A DNA stretch of 64,000 nucleotides from Planctomycetaceae bacterium (GTDB taxonomy: Bacteria > Planctomycetota > Planctomycetia > Planctomycetales > Planctomycetaceae): NCBI GenBank assembly GCA_002722955.1, contig PBMZ01000083.1, forward strand, positions 1-64,000, in the 5' to 3' direction. The position numbers and the translations under genes are program-made. Below, in pieces: positions 44,136 through 53,790 of this stretch. The stretch's first letter is position 1, and each line of letters starts with the position of its first letter. The notes below the pieces were generated by a model, which was not told where the DNA came from, ran no database searches, and saw only the letters and a program-made list of their open reading frames with translations.

Positions 44136-46985
44136 ATGAAGAGTATGAAGTCGCGTGTTTGCCACCTTGTCGTCATATTCTTTGGGCTGCTTTTGCCAAG
44201 AGCCTTTGCCGACGACGGTCTTTTGACGCAGCCGTGGAAACTGAATGGATTAGCATCGCCGAAGTTTCAAATTCAAGGCACAGCGTCTCGAAATAACCCC
44301 TTGCGGCAAGCTCTAAAAGTGCCCTTTTCTGGCGACGAACTTTTTGTCCGTTATCGAATTCGGTACGACCTGGAAACGATCGATTTGCCCGAAGAAAAGA
44401 ATGGAGAATTCTTCGTCCTCTGGCTCGATCAGGTTGAGGGCAACGATTCAAGTACTCACTCGGGAAACATCCCAAACGTCGGCCTTCATGTTTCGGGTAA
44501 CGAAAACCGTTTCATGGTTCGATACGCTTCGAGTAACCAACAATTCGGACCGCCGTTGGTCGGTGATCGTGAGTTCGTGGTTGTCGCGCGATTGTGGAAA
44601 TCGCAGTCGGGGAAATCGCAGCCCTTTGATCAGTTGAACTTATGGATCGATCCCAAAGCCAATAGCAAATCAGAGCCGGCGGCATCCGTCAGCCACTCCA
44701 AGTCGATCAACCAAGTTCGTTGGATCGGTTTTTCTACGGGTGTGAAGACGGAAATCGATGACAGCATCGACGTCTGGGACATCAAGCTGGCGACAACATG
44801 GGAAGCAATCCTCGACCTGCCACCTCAAAGCACGGCGCCAACTCAGCCGATCGTCAAACGGACCATCGACTTTGCAAAACACGTTTATCCAATCTTGAAG
44901 GCACGCTGCTTCGAATGCCACCAAGGAAAAGACGCAAAGGAAGGTGTCCGCTTGGATGTGTGGGACGAGGTCTTGAACAGAACTGCTCCACGAGATGCCA
45001 GTAAAAGTAAGCTTTATCAACTCGTCCTTGACGGTGAGATGCCGCCGGGTGGGGAAAGTTTGAAGAGTGAGGAAGTGGCCACGCTGCGGGCTTGGATTGA
45101 TGAGGGGTTAGAGTGGGATCAGAAGTTGTTGCCCACACCAATCCCAAAGACGACACATTGGGCCTTTCAACCGATTCGGCGGCCAGAAGTTCCGTCGGTC
45201 GAGAATGCCGAATGGGTGCGAACGCCGATCGACGCGTTCATCGCTCGTCAGCATCGCAAACACGGTTTGACACCAGCGAAACCGGCGAACACCGAGACCC
45301 TTGCCCGGCGAATGTCGCTCGATTTGTTGGGGCTGCCACCAAACTCAAGTGCGGCGCCTGGTGACGTCGAACGCTTACTTGACCATCCCGCTTATGGCGA
45401 AAGATGGGGGCGTCATTGGTTGGATGTAGCTCGGTGGGCGGAAAGCAATGGACATCAACACAATCGACATCGGGCTTACGCGTGGATGTATCGAGACTGG
45501 GTTGTCGACGCGTTCAATGGAGACAAACCCTTTGATCAGTTCATTCGTGAACAACTCGCGGGCGATGAGTTGAACCCGTATTCGGATGCCAACATTATTG
45601 CCACAGGCTTCTTGGCGGCTGCTCGCTATAGCGGCAACGAATTGGATAAGCAGATCCAGCGGAACGACATCTTAGTCGACATTGTCAACACGACGGCTTC
45701 GGCGTTCCTGGGGCTCACGTTTGAGTGTGCTCAATGCCACACACACAAGTTCGATCCGATCTCGATCCGCGATTATTACGGCCTTCAGGCGTTCTTTGCG
45801 AAAGGGCAGCCGGGAAATGTTGTGTTGGGTAAAGACGCCAAAGCCAAGAGCCTCGTAGATCGCCGCTGGGAAATCTTTGACACCGTCCACGCGCGGCTGG
45901 TGACCATCAAACGTCGACAAGGAATCGCAAATCCAATTGTTATTCCCACTGCTGTCATTGGCGGAATGCGAAGCAAGGAAAGAGCCGAGTTTCGCAACCT
46001 GGACGAACAGATCAAGAAGGTCGCGCAAGCCTGGGCGTTCTATTCGCCATCATCATCGGCAAAGCCACTGACGATCGCGCCGCATGATATGAGATTTCCG
46101 TTGCCCCAAGACCCCCGCATTCTCGAAGCCCAAAAAACAGCACTTCTCATCCGCGGAGACGTGAAGTCTCCCGGTCCCAACGTCGCACCAGCTTGGCCGA
46201 TCGTGTTCGGTCCCACTCCGTCCGAAATTGATAAACCGCGGACTGCCTTAGCTAAGTGGATGACAAGTCTCACAAATCCACTGGTGGCACGCGTGTGGGT
46301 CAATCGGATCTGGCAATGGCACTTTGGTCGAGGGCTCGTGGAGACAAGCAGCGACTTCGGTCTGCAAGGAACGCAACCGTCGCATCCCGAGTTGCTCGAT
46401 TATCTGGCCAGCGAACTGATGACTAACAAGTGGAGCACCAAACACATTCACCGGCTGATCTTGAATTCGTCGACGTATCAACAATCGTACGAATTCAATC
46501 AAGCCAATGCTGACATCGACCCCGACAACAAGTACCTCTGGCGTTGGAAGCCCCGTCGCTTAGAGGCGGAGGCCATTCGCGATTGCATGTTGGCCGTCTC
46601 GGGATTACTCGATGCCACTCGAGGCGGTCCTAGCGTCGAGCTCAAATCGAAGAGACGCGGCATCTACCTGAGGCAACGTCGTGACAACTTGCCTCACCAA
46701 CAGATGCTGTTCGACGGAGCCTCGGGCAATGTCAGCTGTACTCGCCGCCGCGTGTCGACAACAGCACTGCAACAACTATGGCAGCTAAACAGCTTGTTCG
46801 CGCAAGAGGTGGCCGAAGCAATGGCGAAGAGGGTTAAATCGGCAGAACACGCCGCAAGACTGGCCTTCGGTCGCGTGCCAACAAAAAAAGAACTGGCGCA
46901 TCTCAATCAACACGCCGAAAAACACGGTCTCGCAAGCATCTGTCTCGGACTGCTGAATTCGAGCGAGTTTGTTTACATCCCGTAA
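44136..46985 (+). CDS. Lectin-like domain - PSCyt1 - DUF1549 - DUF1553 (PSD1) protein (pair 3)
   Basis: A 949-aa exported protein with a signal peptide (about 1-24, cleavage near RAFA). Unlike the other pairs, a concanavalin-like domain of about 200 residues comes first (FSGDELFVRYRIRYD, NGEFFVLWLDQVEG, NVGLHVSGNENRFMVRYAS). PSCyt1 follows, with heme motif CFECH near residue 258. DUF1549 carries CAQCHTHKFD near 531. DUF1553 is C-terminal (NPLVARVWVNRIWQWHFGRG). The start is ATG at 44136 or the in-frame ATG at 44145; both precede the signal. A longer frame would cross a palindromic repeat and is rejected. It is followed by DUF1501 after 17 nt. Confidence 0.93.
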   Translation: MKSMKSRVCHLVVIFFGLLLPRAFADDGLLTQPWKLNGLASPKFQIQGTASRNNPLRQALKVPFSGDELFVRYRIRYDLETIDLPEEKNGEFFVLWLDQVEGNDSSTHSGNIPNVGLHVSGNENRFMVRYASSNQQFGPPLVGDREFVVVARLWKSQSGKSQPFDQLNLWIDPKANSKSEPAASVSHSKSINQVRWIGFSTGVKTEIDDSIDVWDIKLATTWEAILDLPPQSTAPTQPIVKRTIDFAKHVYPILKARCFECHQGKDAKEGVRLDVWDEVLNRTAPRDASKSKLYQLVLDGEMPPGGESLKSEEVATLRAWIDEGLEWDQKLLPTPIPKTTHWAFQPIRRPEVPSVENAEWVRTPIDAFIARQHRKHGLTPAKPANTETLARRMSLDLLGLPPNSSAAPGDVERLLDHPAYGERWGRHWLDVARWAESNGHQHNRHRAYAWMYRDWVVDAFNGDKPFDQFIREQLAGDELNPYSDANIIATGFLAAARYSGNELDKQIQRNDILVDIVNTTASAFLGLTFECAQCHTHKFDPISIRDYYGLQAFFAKGQPGNVVLGKDAKAKSLVDRRWEIFDTVHARLVTIKRRQGIANPIVIPTAVIGGMRSKERAEFRNLDEQIKKVAQAWAFYSPSSSAKPLTIAPHDMRFPLPQDPRILEAQKTALLIRGDVKSPGPNVAPAWPIVFGPTPSEIDKPRTALAKWMTSLTNPLVARVWVNRIWQWHFGRGLVETSSDFGLQGTQPSHPELLDYLASELMTNKWSTKHIHRLILNSSTYQQSYEFNQANADIDPDNKYLWRWKPRRLEAEAIRDCMLAVSGLLDATRGGPSVELKSKRRGIYLRQRRDNLPHQQMLFDGASGNVSCTRRRVSTTALQQLWQLNSLFAQEVAEAMAKRVKSAEHAARLAFGRVPTKKELAHLNQHAEKHGLASICLGLLNSSEFVYIP

Positions 46986-47002
46986 ATTGAGAGATTGGTG
47001 TA

Positions 47003-48361
47003 ATGGATCGTCGCAACTTCTTAACCAGGCTCGGAACTGGCAGCATTGCCTTACAGTCATTGATGGCTGAGGGAAGCTTGCAGAAGCCGCACCGAGTGCC
47101 AACGGCGCGGAGTGTTATTTCGTTGTTTATGTCGGGTGGGCCAAGCCAAGTTGATACGTTTGATCCCAAGCCAGAGTTGGCTCGGTTGGCAGGGCGGGAT
47201 GTTCCGGAGTCGTTGGCGAAGAATGTACCTAAGATTAAACGAGCCGGGCTTCAGAACTTGATGGCTTCGTATTGGACGTTCCGGCCAAGAGGCGACAGTG
47301 GCATTCCAATATCCGACTTGTTTCCTGAAGTGGCCAAGCGCGCGGATGATCTCTGTGTGATTCGATCGATGACGCATCGCAATCCTGTTCACGGTCCTGG
47401 AGAATGCGTGGCCTTGACGGGAGCCGCCAGTGGCAATCGTCCCAGCTTAGGTGCCTGGGCGCTTTATGGATTGGGAAGCGAAACTCAGAACTTACCCGCG
47501 TTCATCGCCATGAACTTGCACAACAACGGGATGCAACACCCGCAGGCTGCAGGATGGGGCACGGCGTTCTTGCCGTCGAGTCTTCAAGGGACCGTCGTCG
47601 ATCCAGCGAAGGGCGTTCGACACATCACCTTGCCCAGAGGCACTACGTTGGAACGCCGTCGTCGTGAGCTAAGTACAATTACGCTTTTGAACGACGACTT
47701 CTCTCGCCGAACGGGCCGAGACAGCGAACTAGAGGCAAGAATTCGTGCTTACGAAATCGCCTATCGGATGATGAAAGCTGCTCCCGAATTGTTCGATATC
47801 AAGTCGGAAACGAAGCAGACTCTGAACCAATACGGTATGGAGAAGTCTGCAGCGAAAAGCGTTGCACACGCCTGTCTGCTGGCGCGGCGAATGGTTGAAC
47901 GTGGAGTTCGATTCGTACAAATCCGTGTCGGCGGCTGGGACGCTCACGGCAACATCCATGGCAACCACACCAATATGGCGGCTCGAACGGATCAGCCGGT
48001 TGCCGCTTTGCTTGAGGACTTGCAACGCCACGGGTTGTTGGACTCGACGCTTGTCGTCTGGGGCGGTGAATTTGGCCGGACACCAACAATGGAAGGCCGC
48101 GGCAAGGGTCGAGATCATTCACCCAGCGCCTACAGTGTTTGGTTGGCTGGTGGCGGCATCCGCGGTGGGCAAGTCATCGGACAAACGGACCCGATTGGCT
48201 ACACCGTTATCGATCGTCCAGTTAAGCCGCTGGACTTACACGCCACAATTCTGCACGCCCTGGGGATCGACTCGGACGAACTGGTGTATAACCACCATGG
48301 TTTGAAAGAAACACCACTAGGAGTCACTGGCGGTTCGGCGGTGACGGAAGCGTTTGGTTAG
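47003..48361 (+). CDS. DUF1501 family protein (pair 3)
   Basis: A 452-aa protein beginning MDRRNFLTRLGTGSIALQSL, a Tat signal starting at residue 3 with almost no leading residues. DUF1501 landmarks are [120 protein letters not shown] and LGIDSDELVYNHHGLKETPL. It is co-transcribed with the PSD1 gene 17 nt upstream. A fold near alkaline phosphatase/sulfatase is known for the family; the substrate is not. Confidence 0.94.
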   Translation: MDRRNFLTRLGTGSIALQSLMAEGSLQKPHRVPTARSVISLFMSGGPSQVDTFDPKPELARLAGRDVPESLAKNVPKIKRAGLQNLMASYWTFRPRGDSGIPISDLFPEVAKRADDLCVIRSMTHRNPVHGPGECVALTGAASGNRPSLGAWALYGLGSETQNLPAFIAMNLHNNGMQHPQAAGWGTAFLPSSLQGTVVDPAKGVRHITLPRGTTLERRRRELSTITLLNDDFSRRTGRDSELEARIRAYEIAYRMMKAAPELFDIKSETKQTLNQYGMEKSAAKSVAHACLLARRMVERGVRFVQIRVGGWDAHGNIHGNHTNMAARTDQPVAALLEDLQRHGLLDSTLVVWGGEFGRTPTMEGRGKGRDHSPSAYSVWLAGGGIRGGQVIGQTDPIGYTVIDRPVKPLDLHATILHALGIDSDELVYNHHGLKETPLGVTGGSAVTEAFG

Positions 48362-48374
48362 GTCTTTGAATCGT

Positions 48375-48409
48375 TTAACGCCCAGCCGAAGGCGCCGGCT
48401 TGGCGTTAA
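48375..48409. terminator. Inverted repeat between convergent genes (TTAACGCC...GGCGTTAA)
   Basis: The arms TTAACGCCCAGCCG and CGGCTTGGCGTTAA pair with one mismatch around a GC-rich loop. It exactly fills the gap between the DUF1501 stop (plus) and the ROK kinase stop (minus), so it should terminate both transcripts. Confidence 0.75.
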
Positions 48410-49440
48410 CTATGTTGCCACCGGCTGAGAAACTCGGTGACCTTGCTTGATCGCCAGGCGAGCACATCCGGCCGCTCCAATGAAACCGGCGTCTCCGCCA
48501 AGCGTTGCGTAATCGATGACGGTCTTTTCCGCGGGCACTGGAAACGCTCGGCGTTTGACTTCGTCCTTAACCGTTTCTAAGAAGCGTTGGCCTAGCTCGG
48601 AGTTGTGCTCGCCAAACGTCATCGCTCCGCCGAGCAGAATTGCTGCGGGATTCACGGTGTGCATTAGCGTTGTCGTTGCTACCCCGAGGTAACGCGCCGT
48701 GTTCATGACAAGCTTATCTGCAAATCCGTCTCCCGCTTCGGCAGCTTGTGCGATCAGCAATGGCGTTAGTTCTTGGCCGTCGGCAAGCCATTCTCGCAAT
48801 ACCGAAGCGCGTCCGGATCGAAGCGACTCTTCACAACGACGAACCAGCGACTTGGCACTGGCGTAGGCTTCCACCGTTCCGTATTGACCAGTGTCACAGC
48901 GACGTCCGTTGATCATCTCGATCACGATGTGGCCGCATTCGGCTCCGTGGGAATGTGCACCCTCGACGATGAAGTCTCCCAGGATGATGCCACATCCGAT
49001 GCCTGTGCCCAGCGTCCAAAACGCGACGCTGTCATAATTCTTTGCCGCGCCGCTCCAGAACTCACCGTACGCGGCGGCGTTGGCGTCGTTTTGCAAGACT
49101 GTGGGAATGCCGAAATGATCGGTGATACGTTGACGGATCGGAAAATTGTTCCAGCCGGGCAAGTTGTGGGGCGTCAACAACATCCCTTCGGGAATATCCA
49201 TCGTGCCGGGGGTTGCCAAGCCAATGCCGGTGACACCCTGCAGCGTGACCGGGCTCTCGCCAACAACACGTTCGATGGCTCGAATGATGTTGGTGATGCC
49301 AACTTCCGGCCCCTTGCTGGCATGGGTTGGCACTTTGACGAACGACAACTGCTCGCCGTGATCATCGACGACTCCGACTTTGATGTTCGTTCCGCCGAGA
49401 TCGACACCTACGAAAACTGGTGTTCCCGCTCGGTTTGCAT
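48410..49440 (-). pseudogene. ROK family sugar kinase (glucokinase-like), frameshifted near the N-terminus
   Basis: The main frame has PVFVGVDLGGTNIKVGVVDD (ATP phosphate loop), VTGIGLATPGTMD, FGIPTVLQNDANAAAYGEFW (catalytic Asp), TLGTGIGCGIILGDFIVEGA and HGAECGHIVIE. This frame has no ATG/GTG/TTG before the phosphate loop; its first usable start is a TTG at 49348, inside the fold. The only good start is ATG at 49440 with AGGAGG 8 nt upstream, in another frame that stops after ten residues. One extra T in the T4 run (A4 on plus, 49413-49416) would join them as MQTEREHQFFVGVDLGG. The ROK zinc motif CxCGxxGC is reduced to CDTGQYGT. It is either a recent mutation or a sequence error. Confidence 0.85.
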
Positions 49441-49521
49441 TGCTCGCTCCTCCTGAGCACGCTTCGTTTGTCTGTTTCTGCTCGTTGTCCGGATGACAAT
49501 CCGATTACGGTGTACTGTCTA

Positions 49522-50583
49522 TCATCGGTCAAATATCGGCAAATAACTATTCGGAATCTGCAAAACGACCAAGGCCATCCCTGTTCCATATTCGTCGCAG
49601 ATACTGGTGTCTTGCCAATAGCCTTCGGGTTTTTGACGACGGCGAAGCTCTTCGCGGATGGCGGGATACCACTTTTTCCAGTATTCGCCGCGGGCTTGCC
49701 ACATGGCTTGCACGGCATAGTACTGGCCATAAAAGTAGTGATTGCCGAAATGATACAAGCCGCCCTGTGGCAAGTATCGCATCAGATACTTTAGTCCCTT
49801 TTCAATCTCCGGCCCTTCGTAAACGCCGGCGCTGTATAAGGCAACGACTCCGGCGGCCGAACGCGGAAACAAGCTCTCGGACTGGCCGACCAATCGATAT
49901 CGAAAGCCGCCGTCCTTGTTTTGACAACGCTTCGCATAATCGATGCATTTGTCGACGGTGTTCTTTGGGACAAAGATGCCAGCATTCCGAGCCGCTCGTA
50001 ACGCCATGATTTGACAGACAGTAACGGACAAGTCGGCGTCTTTGGCATCCGGATAATACCGCCAGCCGCCTTCTTTGTTCTGTGTGTGGATGATCAGTTT
50101 GACGGCTTGGTCAAGTTTGGCTTTGATGTCTTTCCTGGGATGCATCCCATACGCTTCCGCCAAGAACAACGTTGCGAAACCGTGTCCGTACATTGGGCCA
50201 TGCGATTCGCTGGCTTTGACGTTGATGAATCCGTCGGGTTTACACTGAGCCAGAATGAAGTCTGTCGCTCGCTTTACATGAAGACCGTAAGGTCCGCGTC
50301 CTGGCGTTGAGCCGGACGAGAGAAAAGCCATTCCTGCCAACGATGTCACCGCCACATTTTGCCCGTAGCTGCCGACGGGACCAAACGATCCATTGTCATG
50401 CTGCCGTGAGGACAACCAGGTGAGTCCGCGGTTGATTGCTCGCTGTGTTGCCGGCGTGACCAATTTGGCGTTTTCGAGAGCCGCAGCTTTGTCATCCTTT
50501 GGCTTTTTCTGCGCAAAAGTCGTGTTGGCGACGGGACCGACGGCCAGCCAACTTGCTAAGCAAAACAAAAGAAGGATACGCAT
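49522..50583 (-). CDS. Exported prenyltransferase/squalene-oxidase-repeat protein
   Basis: A 353-aa protein with a signal peptide (about 1-23, ending NTTFA). The body is made of alpha/alpha-toroid repeats of the terpene-cyclase/prenyltransferase class: AINRGLTWLSSRQHDNGSFG, ATDFILAQCKPDGFINVKAS, AVKLIIHTQNKEGGWRYYPD, VDKCIDYAKRCQNKDGGFRY and MRYLPQGGLYHFGNHYFYGQ. QW-like repeats are present, but I see no clear DxDD cyclase motif. Planctomycetes carry many such exported proteins with unknown function. The start is ATG at 50583, with GAGGAG 5 nt upstream. It lies between the ROK kinase and a large hydrolase gene on the same strand. Confidence 0.88.
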   Translation of the reverse strand: MRILLLFCLASWLAVGPVANTTFAQKKPKDDKAAALENAKLVTPATQRAINRGLTWLSSRQHDNGSFGPVGSYGQNVAVTSLAGMAFLSSGSTPGRGPYGLHVKRATDFILAQCKPDGFINVKASESHGPMYGHGFATLFLAEAYGMHPRKDIKAKLDQAVKLIIHTQNKEGGWRYYPDAKDADLSVTVCQIMALRAARNAGIFVPKNTVDKCIDYAKRCQNKDGGFRYRLVGQSESLFPRSAAGVVALYSAGVYEGPEIEKGLKYLMRYLPQGGLYHFGNHYFYGQYYAVQAMWQARGEYWKKWYPAIREELRRRQKPEGYWQDTSICDEYGTGMALVVLQIPNSYLPIFDR

Positions 50584-50695
50584 GGGAGCTCCTCGATGAC
50601 TCGAATTCTTGTCATCACTTGAACGTCCTACATCATACATGCCGCGGCGAGGATTCGCGATATCCTTGTCAGAAAGGGTCGAATGGAGCCCTCGA

Positions 50696-53026
50696 TTAGA
50701 ACTCGAGCTTCACCTGATAGATCTTTTGCCGGTCACCTCGAATTCGAAAGTCCTCTAAGATCGCGGACGTGTCAGGCTCGATAAAGTCGTTCATCTTTTG
50801 CGAGTTGTTGATGCGAACTTTGACTCGCTTGTCAAAGTCAACAAAATCTGGAGACAACCAGAATGTATGCTTCTTGGCGCCCGAACGATTGATGCGGACG
50901 GTGTTGCCAGGAGTTACCTCGGCGCTAAGCGGCATCGGTCGATTGACGCGGCCACCGCCGGCTCGAAGCGGACCGTCTTTCACGTTTTTGGGGAAGTCAT
51001 CCATCTTGACCCAAAAGAAACGGTTGTCGAACGGTCGAAGAATCTCGACGTCGATCTCGCGCGGGAAAACGCTTCGGCGATGTAGCTCCATCCAATCGAA
51101 GAGATTGTGAATCTCGGCATAGTACGATTCGTAGCCTCGACCGATGTACTCGGTAAAGATCATGTCATAGCCGCGTTTGAGCATCTCGTTCAGGTGGAAG
51201 ACATTCTTTTCGAACGAGTCGCGATCAAGCTCGCCGCCAACGACATACCAGGGCATCTCCGACGCGTTCTTCCAATAGTAGCGGCAGTGCTCGCCAATCA
51301 CGCCAGTGATGGGAATCACGCCAGCGAACACGTCGGGATGGGACATTCCCAAATCAAAAGCGGCGTCGCCACCCATTCCATGTCCCGCTAAGAACACGCG
51401 ATCGGAATCGACGCTGAATCGCTTGCGAGCGTCCCGCAATGCTTGTAGCACAACATAATGTGCTCGCGCCGAATAGTCGTATTCGGCCAGCTTTGGCGTC
51501 GCGTATTCCGGAGCGATCACAATATAACCGCGACGTTGTGCTTGTAGTGGATCATCGGCATCGCCTCCCCACCAAGTCAGCTCGTGATCGGCGGGCCGCT
51601 CGGAAGGATGTAAGGCGACAATCATCGGATAGATGTGATGCGAATTGTATTCCGGCGGCAACAGCACCGAATACTTGACCGGTATCCTCGGATCGCCGGA
51701 CTTCGCTTCCAAGGAAATGTGAGTTCCCGGGACAAGTCCTGAAGTCTCGATGACCGGCGGAAGATTCGGGATCAACTGAGCGATACGAGCGGGGCTGACA
51801 CTTTCCAGGTCATCCAACTTTTCGAGGATTCGATTCCGAGCATCTTTGTCATCCGAGCGAACGTACTCCATGACCAAGAATTGAGCCTCAGAAAGATTGA
51901 TGGCCAAATCGAGGTCATCCGCCGCGTTCTCGGCACCGACCATCCATCCCGAGTACGCCAATGCCAACTTCTTATCCGCAGTCAGCGTCTGGTCATCGGC
52001 AAGCTTCAAAAATGCATCGAGCCGGTCAAGGCTCTCGTAATCAAGCTTCTCTCGAATCATAGAACGCATTGGCGCCAGTTGTTGCATGCGTTCGCCTTGA
52101 GGAAGCTCGGCGTGCAAGTCGCCCAGCAACGCCAACGCCTTGTCGCCCTTCTCTCGAGCCTCATCATAGTGGCCCACTAACTCGCGAACTTCGCGCAAGA
52201 TCGCGGCACTCATGTTCTTGGTTGGGAATCGCTTTCCGGATCGATAGGCCAAGTAGTGTTGCCCCGCAGCTCGCCGGCGCGAGAGGTCGTGTAGTAGTCG
52301 CTTGGCCAAAACCTGCCGAACAGCGATGTCGATCTCGTCGATCTTCGAATTCAACTCAGGGAAGTCCTTCCGCATCGACTCCAATTCGGCAACGGCTTGG
52401 ACATACATTCCTGCCTGCTGATAAAAGCGAGCGATCCCCAGACGCTCCTGCGGATTCGTTTGATCCGTGACATGACGCAGCATCCCGTCCAACTCGTCCT
52501 TGGGAATCGATGTCGTTCGTAGCGACATCTCCCAATTGGCATTGAGTGCCGAAATCGCCAAATAATGAGGATTGATCTCCTTCACTGCTTGGATGATGTT
52601 CATCTCGGGCTTCTTTTCGTTACCCGTCTGTATGGTGATCGTGCGGCGACCGAATTTGCTAAAGCCCGAGACCTCGGTGTACTTGCCGACGCGAGCAACT
52701 CGCAACTGCGACTTTGTTCGACGATGATCTTCGAACTCGAACGTCACGTACTTCGACAGATTCTCGCTTTGGTCGATCGGAAAGTGCACTCGCCGTCTGG
52801 GCACGAAAAAGCGCTGGATTCCATTGTCGACCAAGATCAGCGAGTGCACAGCGATCTCGCCATTACCCCGCTTGGCATTGGGATCCAGATTTTGAATGAA
52901 CTGCGGCGTCCCGTTGATGATCGTGCCATTTTTCAACCGGACATTTCCCGCCAGCGAGTCTGTTGGCAACGACATCGCCATCGACGCGCACAAGCTAAGA
53001 ATGAAGAGGTGGTTCCAACGACTCAT
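50696..53026 (-). CDS. Exported alpha/beta hydrolase (esterase-like) with Gly replacing the nucleophile Ser
   Basis: A 776-aa protein with a signal peptide (about 1-26, SLPTDSLAG). Residues about 27-440 are a planctomycete-type helical repeat region (LGIARFYQQAGMYVQAVAEL, HYDEAREKGDKALALLGDLH). Residues about 470-700 form an alpha/beta hydrolase resembling secreted esterase/peptidase folds (KYSVLLPPEYNSHHIYPMIV, then LQALRDARKRFSVDSDRVFL). The elbow reads LAGHGMGGDAAFDLGMSHPD, where GxSxG would be expected; the nucleophile is Gly. The last 75 residues are beta-rich. The start is ATG at 53026 because it begins the signal peptide. It could be a binding or scaffold protein derived from an enzyme. 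It lies 112 nt before the prenyltransferase-like gene. Confidence 0.85.
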   Translation of the reverse strand: MSRWNHLFILSLCASMAMSLPTDSLAGNVRLKNGTIINGTPQFIQNLDPNAKRGNGEIAVHSLILVDNGIQRFFVPRRRVHFPIDQSENLSKYVTFEFEDHRRTKSQLRVARVGKYTEVSGFSKFGRRTITIQTGNEKKPEMNIIQAVKEINPHYLAISALNANWEMSLRTTSIPKDELDGMLRHVTDQTNPQERLGIARFYQQAGMYVQAVAELESMRKDFPELNSKIDEIDIAVRQVLAKRLLHDLSRRRAAGQHYLAYRSGKRFPTKNMSAAILREVRELVGHYDEAREKGDKALALLGDLHAELPQGERMQQLAPMRSMIREKLDYESLDRLDAFLKLADDQTLTADKKLALAYSGWMVGAENAADDLDLAINLSEAQFLVMEYVRSDDKDARNRILEKLDDLESVSPARIAQLIPNLPPVIETSGLVPGTHISLEAKSGDPRIPVKYSVLLPPEYNSHHIYPMIVALHPSERPADHELTWWGGDADDPLQAQRRGYIVIAPEYATPKLAEYDYSARAHYVVLQALRDARKRFSVDSDRVFLAGHGMGGDAAFDLGMSHPDVFAGVIPITGVIGEHCRYYWKNASEMPWYVVGGELDRDSFEKNVFHLNEMLKRGYDMIFTEYIGRGYESYYAEIHNLFDWMELHRRSVFPREIDVEILRPFDNRFFWVKMDDFPKNVKDGPLRAGGGRVNRPMPLSAEVTPGNTVRINRSGAKKHTFWLSPDFVDFDKRVKVRINNSQKMNDFIEPDTSAILEDFRIRGDRQKIYQVKLEF

Positions 53027-53127
53027 ACCGCACGCTCCGCCTGTTGATTCGGGAACAAACTTCCCAGAATTCTGTACGAACAAGGCTTCGGTGACTACCC
53101 CTAATCTGTGTTTCTTTGCATCAAGAA

Positions 53128-53158
53128 AGCCTCTTGCGGAACTTAACCACAAGAGGCT
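53128..53158 (-). terminator. Intrinsic-type terminator after the small 63-aa gene
   Basis: AGCCTCTTG and CAAGAGGCT (9-bp perfect arms) surround a 13-nt loop. Read on the minus strand the stem is followed by TTTCTTG. It separates the small protein gene from the hydrolase gene, both on the minus strand. Confidence 0.7.
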
Positions 53159-53232
53159 CTTTGATATGGTTGAGGCTTTATCCATCAGCCGATGTGCGGG
53201 ACGTCGACTGTGCTCGCTTGCCCCCGCTTCGA

Positions 53233-53424
53233 TTACTCGGCCATGCGGACCGGACGAAACGGGTTGCTCTCTTCATAAAGAAGTGTCCGAAGCGGTCCTG
53301 GCGGGAGCCAGTTCAATAGAGATCGATCGGTGTAACCAGCGCGCCGCTGGTACTCGCGTTCGTCCCAAGAACTTCGAATTTGCCGACAAGCTTCCTGGAT
53401 TTCAACGGGGGTCGGATCGGACAT
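53233..53424 (-). CDS. Small conserved-looking hypothetical protein (63 aa)
   Basis: A 63-aa basic/acidic protein starting MSDPTPVEIQEACRQIRSSW and ending NPFRPVRMAE. The ATG is preceded by GAGGTGG at 4 nt spacing, a strong ribosome site, and a clean hairpin follows the stop, so I accept it as a gene. The first 35 residues look helical, with Arg/Glu patterning (WDEREYQRRAG). It contains no Cys or membrane segment. I do not recognise its function. Confidence 0.7.
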   Translation of the reverse strand: MSDPTPVEIQEACRQIRSSWDEREYQRRAGYTDRSLLNWLPPGPLRTLLYEESNPFRPVRMAE

Positions 53425-53790
53425 AGTTCCACCTCAATCTGAGAAATGAGTAGTTTCCGCGGTCGCGGAAGCTCTAGAGAAATGCAGTTCGATAGAATAC
53501 CTCGATGTGACTTGAGGAATTTGAAGGAATCCGTTGCTGCCAGCATCGTAGAGCAGAAAACATGCCAACTCGGCATCAGTTACCCTAAATGGTTGTAGTG
53601 ATACACTTTAGAGAACGTCTGGCCGTCGAGCAACATCCGCAAACTCGGATTATCGACTCATTTTGATACAGCAGATCCGTTCATTTCGACCGACATTCTT
53701 CGACAGCATCTCCTATCTTCTCAAGCCGGATTGGATCGAGTAGTATCAAGATGCCACCACATTCGGAGTCCTCAATCCGTTTCTGTAGCC
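53425..53790. other. 366-bp gap, no gene seen
   Basis: It separates the small minus-strand gene from the plus-strand sigma factor remnant, so it probably contains two divergent promoters. I could not identify convincing promoter boxes, repeats or small genes in it. Confidence 0.5.

Noticed and set aside
47225-47245. GAGCCGGGCTTC box inside DUF1501 pair 3
   Set aside because: A single half-site within conserved coding sequence, without a matching inverted arm; not counted as a copy of the palindrome family.
48773-49456. 227-codon plus-strand frame opposite the ROK kinase
   Set aside because: The opposite strand carries clear ROK motifs; this frame has none.
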